Origin: Notamacropus eugenii
Taxonomy: Eukaryota; Chordata; Mammalia; Diprotodontia; Macropodidae
Direction of reading: 5' to 3'
DNA length: 64,000 nt
NCBI RefSeq assembly: GCF_028372415.1
Contig: NC_092872.1
Location: forward strand, 12,374,979-12,438,978
Shown here: positions 12,490-22,594 of the stretch, one piece after another
Numbering within the stretch: position 1 is the stretch's first letter
Layout of the letters: each line of letters opens with the position of its first letter
Program-made: the position numbers and the translations under genes
Notes under the pieces: model-generated
What the model saw: the letters and a program-made list of their open reading frames with translations, nothing else
What the model was told of the DNA's origin: nothing
Database searches by the model: none

Positions 12490-13090
12490 GCTTTCCTGCG
12501 GCAACTATTACTATTAAGAGAAGAGTTCACTGTCTTCTTCCCTGACCTTTTCACCTAAGTGAATGTGCAAATGATATGATGTGGCTGCTAAGATTATTAT
12601 GTTTAGCAGACATCTTTTCAAAAATTAAGACTCAACACATCATTACCAGGTACAAATGAAAACATATTGGCTGTTCAAGACAAAGCATAAAGTATGGTTA
12701 AGAAACTAAAATTTGGCACTGCAAAACTGAGAATAGTCCTGGAACGTTCCAAAATTTATTGGAGATTTTTCATAATTTCTTATTAGAAAATGAACTATAT
12801 TTGCATCCAACTGTGAAGAAAGATGTAAATGATCATCTCAAAACCTTAGAACTGACTTTCAATGAATATTTTCTTGAAATTTCCAATAAACTAAATTGTA
12901 TTCGTAAAACTACTTCATATGCCTTTTATATCTCTGGTTGATGAATTGACAAAGGATGAAAAGAGAAAACATAATTGACATATCGAAGGATTGTGGACAT
13001 TCAAAAATGACAGATTTAACTTTTCTTACTTAAAAATGAAAAATGAATGTCCATCAAGAGAGTTTGTAAAATTCCCCTACCATTATCTAC
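12490..13090 (+). pseudogene. Decayed hAT transposase fragment (ZBED5/SCAND3-like C-terminal part)
   Basis: Read in pieces: MWLLRLLCLADIFSK (hAT proteins have WLLKLAYLADIF), then after a frame change FHNFLLENEL, VKKDVNDHLKTLELTFNEYF, and later KNECPSREFVKFP (hAT: KNEYPSLSEKALK-LLPF). These occur in the right order for the C-terminal half of ZBED5/SCAND3-type hAT transposases. Stops and frame changes abound. An ordinary DNA-transposon fossil; the upstream BED finger and catalytic Asp region were not recognised. Confidence 0.6.
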
Positions 13091-13104
13091 CATATATTTT
13101 GGGG

Positions 13105-13225
13105 TCCTGACTTGTGAGAGTGATTTTGTGCAGCTCTACCTCACTCAAATCCAATTCATCTGTAAGTCAAGACATCCCCCTCTTCATGTCACTGGTCTTC
13201 CTTAAAAAATGAAGGATGAACAATT
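13105..13225 (+). repeat. Mar1-like SINE tail fragment
   Basis: 'ctcactcaaatccaattcat' and 'gtcaagacatcc', then 'aaaaaatgaaggatgaac', the tail of the long composite SINE. Confidence 0.5.
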
Positions 13226-13229
13226 GATA

Positions 13230-14430
13230 AGAGAAAGCATTTTCATTTTATTCTTGCTGGCAATCAAAATACAGACATCAAATTTAAAATTGTATTTGTC
13301 TGGGATAGAGCACACAGTGCAAACCGCCTCTGTTTAAATGAACCAGCCCAACATCAAAAGTAAATGTATATATCACTGCTACATTCTGTTAAATATCCTC
13401 CAACCTGTAATTCATTTCATTAAAACTGCTACTTATGTTTGACAAATGCTGCATGATAAAGAAATTCAGTATGAAATATTGCAAAAAACAGGAAGCATTT
13501 GAGATTTTGCTGGATTACTGTAAAATCTTACAGAATGATCCCTCTCAGATATTCAAAATTATTGTATAATTAGAGTTTTATAACTTTATGTTTAAAATTG
13601 TCATAAACATCAAAGAACAAAACTTCACATTTTATAAGTATACTTGTATAATATAAATTTTAATTTGGAGCTTTAAGGGGCAAAAGTTATTATTGCAATT
13701 ATTAGAAGCACTTAATGGATAAATCTAAAAGAACATTATTAGTATACTAAATTACCCTGAAGGTTCACAACACATTGTTGTTGCTTTTGGAAGGTGTTCG
13801 AAGAACAAAAAATATTGGGTACCATGCTGTAGAGTATTATCTCTATTTGACCAGGAAAGGTGCCCAGAGAATGGGAGTGAATGTCAGATAGTCAGTGGCA
13901 GAACCAGGAAAACAACCCACAGGCGTTTCCTGACTTCAAGCTCCATGCTTTTGGTCCATATGATATGACCCTTGCCCCCCAATTATGTGGAGAGAGAAAA
14001 GTCAGTTTGTTGAACATCTTGGTGAGAAGAAGAGAAGCCAGAGATCTTCAAAATGACCTTCAAGGTGACATCCCACCGAGTACATTCACACGTACAAGTT
14101 GGATCCCCAGTGATCCTCCTGATTCTAGGATAACCTGTAGATTCTAAAACTATGGCAGACTTCATTGCTTGGGGACTCTCTGAAACATAGCATTATCTCC
14201 TCAGATTTCAAGTCTTTGCTCAGCTTCCAGCCAGAGAGGATAAATAAACTTTTCTGCCCCTTTCTCAACCTCTCTGCAGCCCCTGGGACTCCATGAAGGT
14301 GAGAGGGCTTGAGCCACTGAGATTTTCGCAAAACGTACCTCCTTCCTCTTGGCCAAGAGATTAGGCAATGTGTTATGGAGAAAGAAGTCACAGATTAAAA
14401 CATCTAGCCTGCCCCCCTCTACTCTTCAGG
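13230..14430. other. Intergenic DNA before the cathelicidin gene; nothing else recognised
   Basis: No coding signal. Short open frames on both strands have no family match. The final 400 bases presumably hold the cathelicidin proximal promoter. Confidence 0.5.
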
Positions 14431-14433
14431 GGC

Positions 14434-14440
14434 TTTAAAA
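14434..14440 (+). promoter_or_regulatory. Possible TATA-like box of the cathelicidin gene
   Basis: TTTAAAA lies 59-53 bases before the chosen ATG. A start of transcription about 30 bases downstream would give a 5' leader of about 30 bases, short but in line with cathelicidin genes. No other core element was recognised. Confidence 0.4.
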
Positions 14441-14492
14441 GAACATCTTGGAGGGAGGGATAGATGTGGATCCCCAGCCAAGGCAAGAAAAG

Positions 14493-14678
14493 ATGGGGAC
14501 CCTGGGGAGAAGCCTTCTGCTGCTATGTGTGGCCATGACCATTGCAACACTTTCTGCTCATCGAACAAAGAGACTGAGCAACCAAGAGGCTTTATCCCTG
14601 TTACTAGCTACCTACAACAGAGAGTCCAACGATAATTTCATCTATGGGCTCCTTCAAGCCAAACCTTTCCCTCACCAG
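14493..14678 (+). CDS. Cathelicidin exon 1: signal peptide and start of cathelin domain
   Basis: 62 codons ending CAG before a gtgagt donor. The start at 14493 has A at -3 and G at +4 and is followed at once by a basic residue and a Leu-rich signal core (SLLLLCVAM). An in-frame ATG at 14448 was not used: it would put 15 polar residues before the signal peptide and lies only a few bases after a TATA-like TTTAAAA (14434-14440), so it would be upstream of the expected transcript start. The mature part ([16 protein letters not shown], then NFIYGLLQ) matches the first helix of cathelin domains. Confidence 0.92.
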
Positions 14679-14885
14679 GTGAGTCCCCTCCCCATTTGTC
14701 TCCCTCTTCCCAAGCACAGAACTTTAGGTTATAGACTCCAAGCAAAGGTGCATGTTTTCATGAGGGGAGGATTAAGGTCCATCCCTAGGGTTTAACTTCA
14801 TTACTAAGCCATGACTGAGCATCCTCTGGGTGTCTTTGAGGGAGGTTCACTTAGGAGTAGTTACGGTCATTGGAACAGCTGCAAG

Positions 14886-14935
<50 letters not shown>

Positions 14936-17900
14936 CTGAGAACCTTAGGCAGATTAAGGTAGTTCTGGACTTCCCTAGAAAAGCCTCCTGAGAGAGGCAA
15001 ATCCTAAGCTATGGTGGTTGTTGCTTGTTTGTTGATAGCTTTGGTTTTATATTAGACTAATTCCCCAAAATATTTCCCTCATCCCTCTCCACCCACTGAC
15101 CCTTGCCTTAACAGTTAAGCAAAACCAATTGCTGGCAGCCCTGTCTGCTGCTGTATGCAGAACTCTGTGTCCATACCTCTGCAGCGAAAGGAGAGAAATG
15201 CATTTCCTCATGCCCTTTCCAAGGCCAGGATTGGCCATCACTGTTGTACTGTATCATGCTTCACTTTGTGACTATTTTCAATTCAAAATTATTATCATTG
15301 TGGATACTGTTCTCCTGGACCTGCTCATTTTATTCATCAAACAATTATCCTTATGTTTCCCTGAATTTCTTGGAGTTGTGCTTTGAAGGAGAGGAGAAAC
15401 ATGATTTCATTTAAGGTCACAGGACTGGGGAATAGGGTGAGGAATCTACTTTTCAAAGGGAATGGCGGGTGGCAAGGTGCGGAGTATGTGCAAAAGAGAG
15501 AGCAAGGATTACTGTGCAAGGTAAAGAGCTCATTCTAGCTTGGGAAAGCAAGATAGTCTAATTAATGCTGGGGAAATGGAGTATTCCTGGACTACCACTG
15601 CCCACAGGAATAGGTCCTCCCCAGAGGCAGAGCAAATGGCTGCTCATATGGGATATCAAAATTCCCTGCCCCCCAAATGTTCCCCACCAACTTCCTGTGA
15701 TATCTGCAATTTCCATTTGAATCATTCTTCTTAGTGGAGATGGGGTCCCCAGAGGGCTCCTACTGAAACACACCTATGTCACATATTACCTCAATTGTAC
15801 CTGTTGCCCCATTGGAGAGAAGGAATGGAAGGGTTTTCATCTTTTCTAGCAGGGGACTGTTAGAGGATGAATGGCTTTGATGGAGGAGCAGAGAAGCCTG
15901 AACAGTGGGTGCAACGACACACAAAAATTAAGTGGAAAAACTGGATTTGAAACCCAGCTCTTCTTACTCTAAAATCTCTTGCATCACACTACCTCTCAAT
16001 AGGAGAATACTGGGTCCTGGAAGCTGGGGGAGGGCAAAAAAAAAAGGGCAAAAATCTGCATCCTAGGGGCGTCTTCAAAGACAGACTTTGTCTATGTCAC
16101 ATTGCCCAGGACAATCCTCCCTCCTCTCACCCCTGCCCTTCATGCTTCCTTCACTTGTTTCCTTCCCAGGGTGACAGACAGATCCGGAGTTTCACCATCC
16201 AGGAAACCAAGTGCCTGAAGTCAGAGAACCAGAACCCTGACCAGTGTGAATTCAAAGAAGGTGGGGTAAGTACTCCTTACTCAGCCTGGGATACCCCACC
16301 ATATTACCCCCAGCCCACAAATAAAAACAATGTCAACACTCAAGGATTCAGGAGCAACTTTTTACCCAGCCTTGCAAATAGGCTGCTAACCTCAAGCCCA
16401 AAGATCTGTCTAGGCTTGAGCAGATAACAAGGTACTTTACTAATCCTTCTGCTTTGGGAAGGGAAGAGAATGCTGTCAGGCAGTCAGGCTGCTAACAATA
16501 TGCTGCCCATGACAGGATCTGATACACACTGTCTTTTCACATCCTGTTTTCTAAAGTGAGTTGATTTTGAAGGCAATTTACCAAGGGAAACCTCCGCCTT
16601 GCCTTCCATCTCAGGGTTCTTGCTCTTATAACCTCAACAGAAACTCATGAAAATGTAATCTGACTGATGAGAATGCCAGGACTCAGGGCCAGAGGGCAGT
16701 TTACTATCAAGACCATGGTTATTGTCCATCATATGGTTAGAAACCAAGCAGGCTATTACTATAGTAGCAATAATTCACAATCATTTAGCAATTTCTTCCC
16801 AACAAGCCTATGAGGAAGGTGGCGCAAACATGATTGTCTCCATTAAAAAATTCTTTCCATTTTACAGATGAGGAAACTAAGGGCCACAGAGGAGAAATAA
16901 CTTACCCAAAGTCACATAACTTATAAATATCACAGATAGGGTGTGAACTCTGCAGGGTCTTCTGACTCCAAGACTACATTTCCTACACTGCCCTCTTGTG
17001 CCCAACTACAGCACAAGCGTGACATTTGGTTTTTGGCTCAGCTTGTTGTGCAGGGAGAGATCAGTCACATGAGTTAAGATCTGATCAAGAGGATGAGAAA
17101 AACAGAATATAACTCCTAAATAGAATAACTCAGAATATAATGTAAAATGATAACTACGTATAATAAATAAAATAACTCAGGACATAATGGCTAAATAAAT
17201 TATTACGGGGTACTCTGCTTCAATCACTCAATCAATCAACATTTGTTAGGCGCCTACTAAGTATAATGAGATGCTAATACTGTACTATCTATGTTCCAGG
17301 GTTGTGATGCTTTAAGCTTTACACAGTGCTATAAAATATTACATCACCGTATCCTTACAGAAACCCTGGAAGGTAGATGCTCTCATTATTCCCATTTTTC
17401 AGATGAAGAGACCTGAGGCTAAATGGCTAAGTGACTTGCCCAGGATCACACAGCTCATTAGTGTCTGAGGCACTTCTGATAAGTCTTCCTGGGTTTCACA
17501 TCTGAGAAAATCTTACAACCCAAGCAGTGATTTGGCCTAAGGATATTCCCAAGCAGGCCAGGCAGCACAAGTCAAGAGCATCTGACTCCTGAGGGAACAG
17601 AGCCACTGATGCCTCAAGTATCACCTTTTTGTGCTCTGTCTTTATAGCTGGTGAGAGACTGCTCAGGAGAGATTTCCTCTGAGCGACATTCCCCGGTGGT
17701 TCTAATCTCTTGTGACACTGTGGTTGCACAGGTGAGTTTTTACAACCACATGCTTTGGGATAGAAAGGAAAAGTGTGGTCCTGACCTCTACCCTTTCACC
17801 TTCAGTCACCAAAGAGTCTTAGGGAAGAGTGTGCAGCTCTAACTTCCTAGGATATGTTACCACTACTCCCTACCAAGTCCTACCAAGCACCAAAGAGATC

Positions 17901-19689
17901 AAGCTCCTTGCCCTTGGCCTCAGGGGTCTAGAAATAGAAGCAATGGGTCAAAGATTCCAGGAATCAGCTTCCAACGCTGAGATTCTCTCTAATGAATTTT
18001 CACTACAGAAAAAAAAAAAAAGCAGGGGTGGAGGATGGGGGAGAATCATCTGACCTTGGTGAGCACAAGAGAAGAGATTCTGTAAGTTGATGGGACCTTT
18101 GGAAATTCTATCTCATAAGTGTCCACCTGTTCTGCCTGAGCTTAAGGCCAGGCCTTCCCACTCAAGGCAAGGCTAGGACAAAAAAAGACAGGCAAGTTAA
18201 CCAAAAGACCCAGCCCCTAACTTATTCTCTTATTCTTCTGCCAGTTCCCATCCATTGTCATATGATCAAGTCCCTTTCTGGGGAGGAAAGAAAGCTATAT
18301 TTTGGACCTTCTTGGCATATAACAGTCAGTGAAATTCATTGTTCACTTGAAGGTACTCAAGGTTTCTCCTCATCCTTAGGTGATCAGAGGGCTTCTTCCT
18401 GACAACTGGAAACTCCTCCCCTCTTCTTGACTGTCCTAGGTTGGTTCTGCCTCAGGTGGTCCCTAAGGTCCTTCCTGGCTATGGGCTACCACGCTGAGAC
18501 TTTGCCTGAAGGACTTGGAGTACATACCCCAATCTACTCTTTCAGGGTCATTTTCACTACTTCCTAGGACCCCTCTCCCTTGACAGCAAGTCCCACAGTC
18601 TCACTCCTTCCCCTAACCCTATCATTCATTCAACAAGCATTTCAAAGCATATTACAACCCTACTCTCAGAAAAGAGTCTGTGGGCAGCCTTCATCAGTCT
18701 CCAAGCTGCTCATTTGGGGCTTTTGGCTTCCTCTCCTGGTCATTGGCCTTGCTAACCTGAGCTCCTGCTGGAGGGTGAAGAATGTGTCCCTGAAAGGATC
18801 CCAAGACCTCTCAGAGCAGAGGAATTTTTAAGGGGGGATTCTTTGGGGGAAAGCCTTCCTGAAATTATACCTCCTTGGTCTAGGTAGCTTACTTGTTCTG
18901 CCCATGAGTAAGGAGAGCCCTGGACACTCGGGATAGTAGGCCTAGCTCCAGTCATACACTGATACTCCTCAGGAATTCCAGCAAGGTCTCCAAGACATCC
19001 TAATAGTCCTGCATACTTGCCTACCTGGGAGGTCTCCCACCCTCATGAAGACACAGCCACTGACTGTGTACTTCTTTCTTCCACAGGAGGCTCAAGCCCA
19101 GGAAGTGTCAGATGCTGATCCATTACCGGTCCATCTCCGAGGCGGTCGCGGTGGTCGAGGTGGTGGCCGTGGTCCCCGTGGCCCCCGCGGCCCTCGAGGT
19201 CCTCCCAATGGAAGACGAAGGAGGGGGCGACGTGAGCTAGAGAGGGAACCAATAGATATCTTTCCAGTCAGACAAAGTCTTCCTTTAGAAGAGCCTACTA
19301 GGCGCTTCCCCTTCCCCGGTGGTCCGCCCGTCAGACCCTTCCCTCGTCCTGGCCCCTTCCCTCGTCCTGGACCCTTCTTCCCTCGTCCTAGACCCTTCCC
19401 CCGTCCACGTCCTCAGCCCTTCCCCCCCTTCCGCCGTCCTCAGCCTGGCCCCAATCAGCCTGGCCCCAATCAGCCTGGCCCCAATCAGCCTGGCCCCAAT
19501 CTGCCTGGTCCCAATCTTCCAGGCCCCAATCTGCCTGGTCCCAATCTGCCTGGTCCCAATCTTCCAGGCCCCAATCAGCCTGGCCCCAATCTGCCTGGCC
19601 CCAATCAGCCTGGTCCCAATCTGCCTGGTCCCAATCTTCCAGGCCCCAATCAGCCTAGCCCCGATCAGCCTGACTTGGACATACCTTGA
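14493..19689 (+). CDS. Cathelicidin precursor with giant Gly/Arg- and Pro/Arg-rich C-terminus (4 exons)
   Basis: Join of 14493-14678, 16170-16265, 17648-17731 and 19087-19689, giving a 322-residue secreted host-defence precursor. Seen: hydrophobic signal peptide (about residues 1-22); cathelin-like prodomain (about 23-125) with the family motif SFTIQETKC, the segment [14 protein letters not shown], and four cysteines at 77, 88, 99 and 116, the usual number; three phase-0 introns at the positions of other mammalian cathelicidins. Known of the family: myeloid granule storage, with proteases (elastase or proteinase 3) releasing a C-terminal antimicrobial peptide. Odd: typical precursors are about 140-200 residues. 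Here exon 4 adds 200: an Arg/Gly block (138-171), an acidic spacer (172-204), a Pro/Arg/Phe block (205-240) and a PGPN repeat tail (241-315). Valines at 137, 183 and 204 sit where elastase could cut; this is inference. No stop or frameshift is seen, so the gene looks functional. Orthology to a named marsupial cathelicidin cannot be assigned from here. Confidence 0.93.
14887..14934 (+). repeat. (CA)n microsatellite in cathelicidin intron 1
   Basis: About 24 CA units without interruption; likely length-polymorphic. Confidence 0.95.
16170..16265 (+). CDS. Cathelicidin exon 2: cathelin core
   Basis: 32 codons between a pyrimidine-rich acceptor (ccttcccag) and a gtaagt donor, phase 0 at both ends. 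Encodes the diagnostic SFTIQETKC stretch and the first two cathelin cysteines (protein residues 77 and 88), ending KEGG. Human CAMP has SFTVKETVC and KKDG at the same exon positions. The exon is slightly shorter than the usual 108 bases. Confidence 0.92.
16745..17000 (-). repeat. MIR SINE in cathelicidin intron 2
   Basis: 'ccattttacagatgaggaaa' and downstream core. Confidence 0.7.
17225..17480 (-). repeat. MIR-family SINE in cathelicidin intron 2
   Basis: 'cccatttttcagatgaagag' and 'ttgcccaggatcacacagct'. 'caatcaacatttgttaggcg' upstream may be a separate L2 scrap. Confidence 0.65.
17648..17731 (+). CDS. Cathelicidin exon 3: end of cathelin core
   Basis: 28 codons between acceptor ctttatag and donor gtgagt, phase 0. 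Begins LVRDCSGE (human LVKRCMG) and carries cysteines 99 and 116, completing the two expected disulphides. Slightly longer than the usual 72-base exon 3. Confidence 0.92.
19087..19689 (+). CDS. Cathelicidin exon 4: composite antimicrobial-peptide region
   Basis: 200 codons plus TGA after a strong acceptor (tttcttccacag). In order, by protein residue: 123-137 acidic linker ending PLPV; 138-171, 34 residues with 13 Arg and 13 Gly, built of GGR and GPR triplets and ending RRRRGRR; 172-204 spacer with six acidic residues; 205-240, 36 residues made only of Pro (17), Arg (9), Phe (7), Gly (2) and Gln (1), with two overlapping PFPRPGP motifs (206-212 and 212-218) and FPRPRP repeats; 241-310, fourteen perfect (Q/L)PGPN units; a degenerate QPSPD; and an acidic end. 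The Arg/Pro block resembles artiodactyl Bac7 and PR-39 in composition. The PGPN tail recalls the PN-x-PGP repeats of pig prophenin. Function of the tail is unknown. Confidence 0.92.
   Translation, partial: EAQAQEVSDADPLPVHLRGGRGGRGGGRGPRGPRGPRGPPNGRRRRGRRELEREPIDIFPVRQSLPLEEPTRRFPFPGGPPVRPFPRPGPFPRPGPFFPRPRPFPRPRPQPFPPFRRPQPGPNQPGPNQPGPNQPGPNLPGPNLPGPNLPGPNLPGPNLPGPNQPGPNLPGPNQPGPNLPGPNLPGPNQPSPDQPDLDIP
19441..19665 (+). repeat. 15-bp coding minisatellite, 14 perfect-in-protein units plus one decayed
   Basis: Unit cagcctggccccaat and variants. Units 1-4 are identical. Units then follow ctgcctggtcccaat (A) and cttccaggccccaat (B) as A B A A B, and A B recurs at units 13-14, which points to recent multi-unit duplication. 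The unit length keeps the reading frame, so copy number can change without breaking the protein. A further decayed unit (QPDLD) follows at 19666-19680. Confidence 0.95.
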
Positions 19690-20012
19690 CTCCCCTTGAC
19701 CACAACCTGGCCCTGATTTTCCTGGGCTTGACTTTTAACCTAGGTTCCTCTTTGGCTAAGCTCCCCATTTAGATTTTGTCTCCTGCCTAGAGTTCCTTCC
19801 TTAGCCCACACCCATCAAACTCACTTCTTCAAAGAATTCTAAGATTTGAACCCACAGATCCCATGTATAAGTAGGGACCAAATGCAATGAGACGTCCAAG
19901 AATCCAAAGAAGAGACTAGACTGTGGACTGACAAAGGGCAGGGACTGTCAAACCTTTAATGCAGTGTCCCAAGCAGACAGCCATCAAATAAAGGCTTGGG
20001 GAGAGCAGTGAT
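19690..20012 (+). other. Cathelicidin 3' untranslated region
   Basis: About 320 bases after the stop. AATAAA at 19987-19992 is followed some 50 bases on by T/GT-rich sequence (cttcttgtctcctgtctcc), a plausible cleavage context. The true end may differ by some tens of bases. Confidence 0.7.
19987..19992 (+). terminator. Polyadenylation signal AATAAA of the cathelicidin gene
   Basis: First canonical hexamer after the stop codon, about 300 bases downstream of it. Confidence 0.7.
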
Positions 20013-20139
20013 CCTTCCAATGCTCTCTAACCTTCTGATCTTCTTGTCTCCTGTCTCCTCCTGTGTCCAATCTATCCTAACTACCCACACAAAACAATTT
20101 CCCTAAAGTGGAAGGAGGGAAGGAGAGAGGGAAGAAATA

Positions 20140-20365
20140 AGCGTAGCACTTACTATATGTCAGGCACTTTACAAAAGTTAGCTGATTTCATCCTTCAACA
20201 ATCCTGGGAGGTAAGTGCCGTTATTATCCCCATTTTACAGCTCGGGAAACTGAAGCAAACAGAGGTTAAGTGACTTGTCTAGGGTGGCACATCTAGTTAC
20301 ATCTCTGAAGCTGGATTTAAACACTTGCTTCCAGACTCCACGCCCAGCATTCAATCCACTGCTGC
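20140..20365 (-). repeat. MIR SINE
   Basis: 'tatccccattttacagctcg' and 'ttaagtgacttgtctagggt'. Confidence 0.75.
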
Positions 20366-20570
20366 ACCATAGAAACAATGGGATTGGACTTGAAATCAAA
20401 AGATCTGGATTCTAATCCTAACTCTGCCCTTCTATAACCTTAGGCAAGTCAATTAACCTTTGAGCCCTTAGTTTTCTAAAGCCTACGTTTTCTTCGAAAA
20501 ATCAGAAAGTTTATCTCTAAATTCTCTTCCAGATAAAAACCTGTGAACATAAAGATCTGACGTGTCCTTT
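20366..20570 (+). repeat. MIR SINE
   Basis: 'caaaagatctggattctaat', 'ttaggcaagtcaattaacct'. Confidence 0.6.
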
Positions 20571-20789
20571 CCCTGCTCAAACACCTCTATTGACAAGGCT
20601 ATGTAAACCCAAAGCCTTTGTCCTGGATTGAAGACCCTTCTCATTTTATCTCTCAGTATACTTTTCCATGTTTACACATGAATTATCTCCCTGAATGAAA
20701 TGTAAGGTCCTTGAGGATAGAGCCTATCTAAGGTTTTGTCTTGCTCTCCCTAATGCCTAGCATTGTGCCTGGCATGTTGTAGACACTTA

Positions 20790-21225
20790 AAAGGACGATG
20801 GAGGATGGATTGGAGAGTCAGAAAAACTCATTCAGAGGTTATTCCAGAAGTCCAGGCTAGAACACATGACTTCGGAGAAAGATGTAGATATGAGAGATGC
20901 GATCGACAAGAGATGACAACTGACTGGTTACATAGCAGAAGGCAGAGGAAGAATCCAAGCTTTCAAATCAGAGTGACTAGAAAGATGGCAATACTCTTAA
21001 GAGAAATAATGAAGAACCCAGGACATAGCCTTGAGGGACATCCATATCTACAGGGCAGGATGTATGATGATCCAGCTCAGATGGAGCAGTTAGGCAGGCA
21101 GGAGAAGAAGCCAGAGAGATGCATGTCATGAAAATAGAGAGGAGAGAGTCTCTAAGAGGAGGGTTGTCACAATGTCAAATTCTGCAGAGAAGTCAAAAAG
21201 GAGGAGAATTGGGGAAAGATCACTA
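20790..21225 (+). repeat. L2-type LINE 3' region
   Basis: 'ggaggatggattggagagtc', 'ttccagaagtccaggctaga' and 'acatagccttgagggacatc' continue the L2-type unit seen at 42,820. This explains the 122-residue open frame across it. Confidence 0.55.
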
Positions 21226-21229
21226 GGGA

Positions 21230-21425
21230 AGCAGTGTAGTGTATTGGAAAGAACGATGACTCTAGATTCAGGGAACTGGGGTTAAATCCAGTCCCTGACA
21301 CTCACTTGTGTAACCTTAATCAAGTCACTTAATAGTCAAGGGCTTCAGTTTTCCCATATGTCAGAGGAGGGAATTGGACTAGGTGGCTTCTGAGGTCCCT
21401 TCCAGCCCTACATCTATGATCTTAT
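21230..21425 (+). repeat. MIR SINE
   Basis: 'caagtcacttaatagtcaag' and 'ggaattggactaggtggctt'. Confidence 0.65.
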
Positions 21426-22594
21426 GGTCAATTGTCATCTGATATATAGGGAATTGATAGAAATTTTTAAGACAAGGAGTCATTCCTCAGTGCATAAGTA
21501 ATCAAAGTATATGAAGAAATAATTCTCAAAAGAAGAACTACAACTACTAATGGACATACAAAAGATTGCTGGATATCATTAATATAATAGAAATGCAAAT
21601 CAAAAGCAACCCCATGGTTCACCCCAAGAAAACTGGAAAAATATGACATAAGACAGTAATAGTCAATGCTAGAGGGACTGTGGAAAGCCAGGTACGCTAA
21701 TATGCTATTGGTGAAATTGTGAATTGGGCCAACCATTCTGAAACACAATTTGTAATTATGCTAATGAAGTGACTAAGATGTCCATGAACTTTGACCCAAT
21801 GACCCCACTTCTGGGGTATATACCACAAAGGATGTCAATGTTAGAAAGAAAAGTCTCATATACATCAAAATATTCTTATCAGGTTATCAAAGAACAGCAA
21901 ATCAAGTAGATGCCCATCCATTGGGGAATGGTGAAACAAACTTAGGCAGGTAGGTGGCACAGTGGCCTGAAGTCAGAAAGATTCATCTTCCTGAGTTCAA
22001 ATATGATCTCAGATATGGACTAGCTGTGTGGCCCTGGGAAAGTCACTTAATCTTGTTTGCCTCAGTTCCTCATCTGTAAAAACGATCTGGAGAAGGAAAA
22101 GGCAAACTACTGCAGTATCTTTGCCAAGAAAACCTCGAATGCGGTCACAAAGAGTCTGAAACAACCAAACAACAACATCTAAAGATAATGGAATATTGTT
22201 GACCTGTAAAAAGCGATGAATATGAAGTATTCAAAAAAGCATGAAAAACTTACATGAATTGATGCAGAGTGAAGTAAGCAGAACCAAGAAAACAATATAC
22301 ATAATGACCACAATAGCGTAAATGGAAAGAACAAAAAGAAGAAGAAAAAGAAAGTGAACGCTACGTAATTATAATGAGCATGATTGGTCCTGGAGAAAAA
22401 CTGGAAAACATATCTCCTCCCCTTCTTTGAAGAGGTGGGGGACTATGGAAAGGATGTGAAATGTTACATACACAGCAGGAATCTACTAACGTGTTTGTTG
22501 GCTTAGCTAAACTATCTCTTCTATTCATTATTGCAAGGGATAATTAAACTGATAGGGGAGGAAGAAGGAATATATTCAGAAATGAAAGTGATTT
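21426..22594 (+). repeat. L1 3' region, split by a SINE
   Basis: 'tatgctattggtgaaattgt', 'ttgacccaatgaccccactt', [SINE], 'gatgcagagtgaagtaagca', 'gaggtgggggactatgg' and 'aggaagaaggaatatattca', in L1 order. Confidence 0.8.
21945..22185 (+). repeat. Mar1-like SINE nested in L1
   Basis: 'ggcaggtaggtggcacagtg' to 'gtctgaaacaaccaaacaac', interrupting the L1 between 'ggggaatggtgaaac' and 'aaagataatggaatattg'. Confidence 0.85.

Larger units (their letters stand above)
10628..13833 (+). mobile_element. Possible full extent of the hAT element
   Basis: CAGTGGTTTCCATTT at 10628 resembles a hAT terminal repeat. Near 13,818-13,833 the reverse complement reads CAGCATGGTACCCAAT. The match is loose and no clear 8-base target duplication was found, so the ends are tentative. 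SINEs at 11175-11425, 11840-12080 and 13105-13225 interrupt it. Confidence 0.3.

Noticed and set aside
14448-14492. Upstream in-frame ATG before the cathelicidin signal peptide
   Set aside because: It would bury the signal peptide behind 15 polar residues and lies only about 8 bases after the TATA-like box.
19319-19699. 126-residue open frame of LAPIS/LVPI repeats over cathelicidin exon 4
   Set aside because: A 15-base repeat keeps all frames open; this is the shifted shadow of the PGPN tail.
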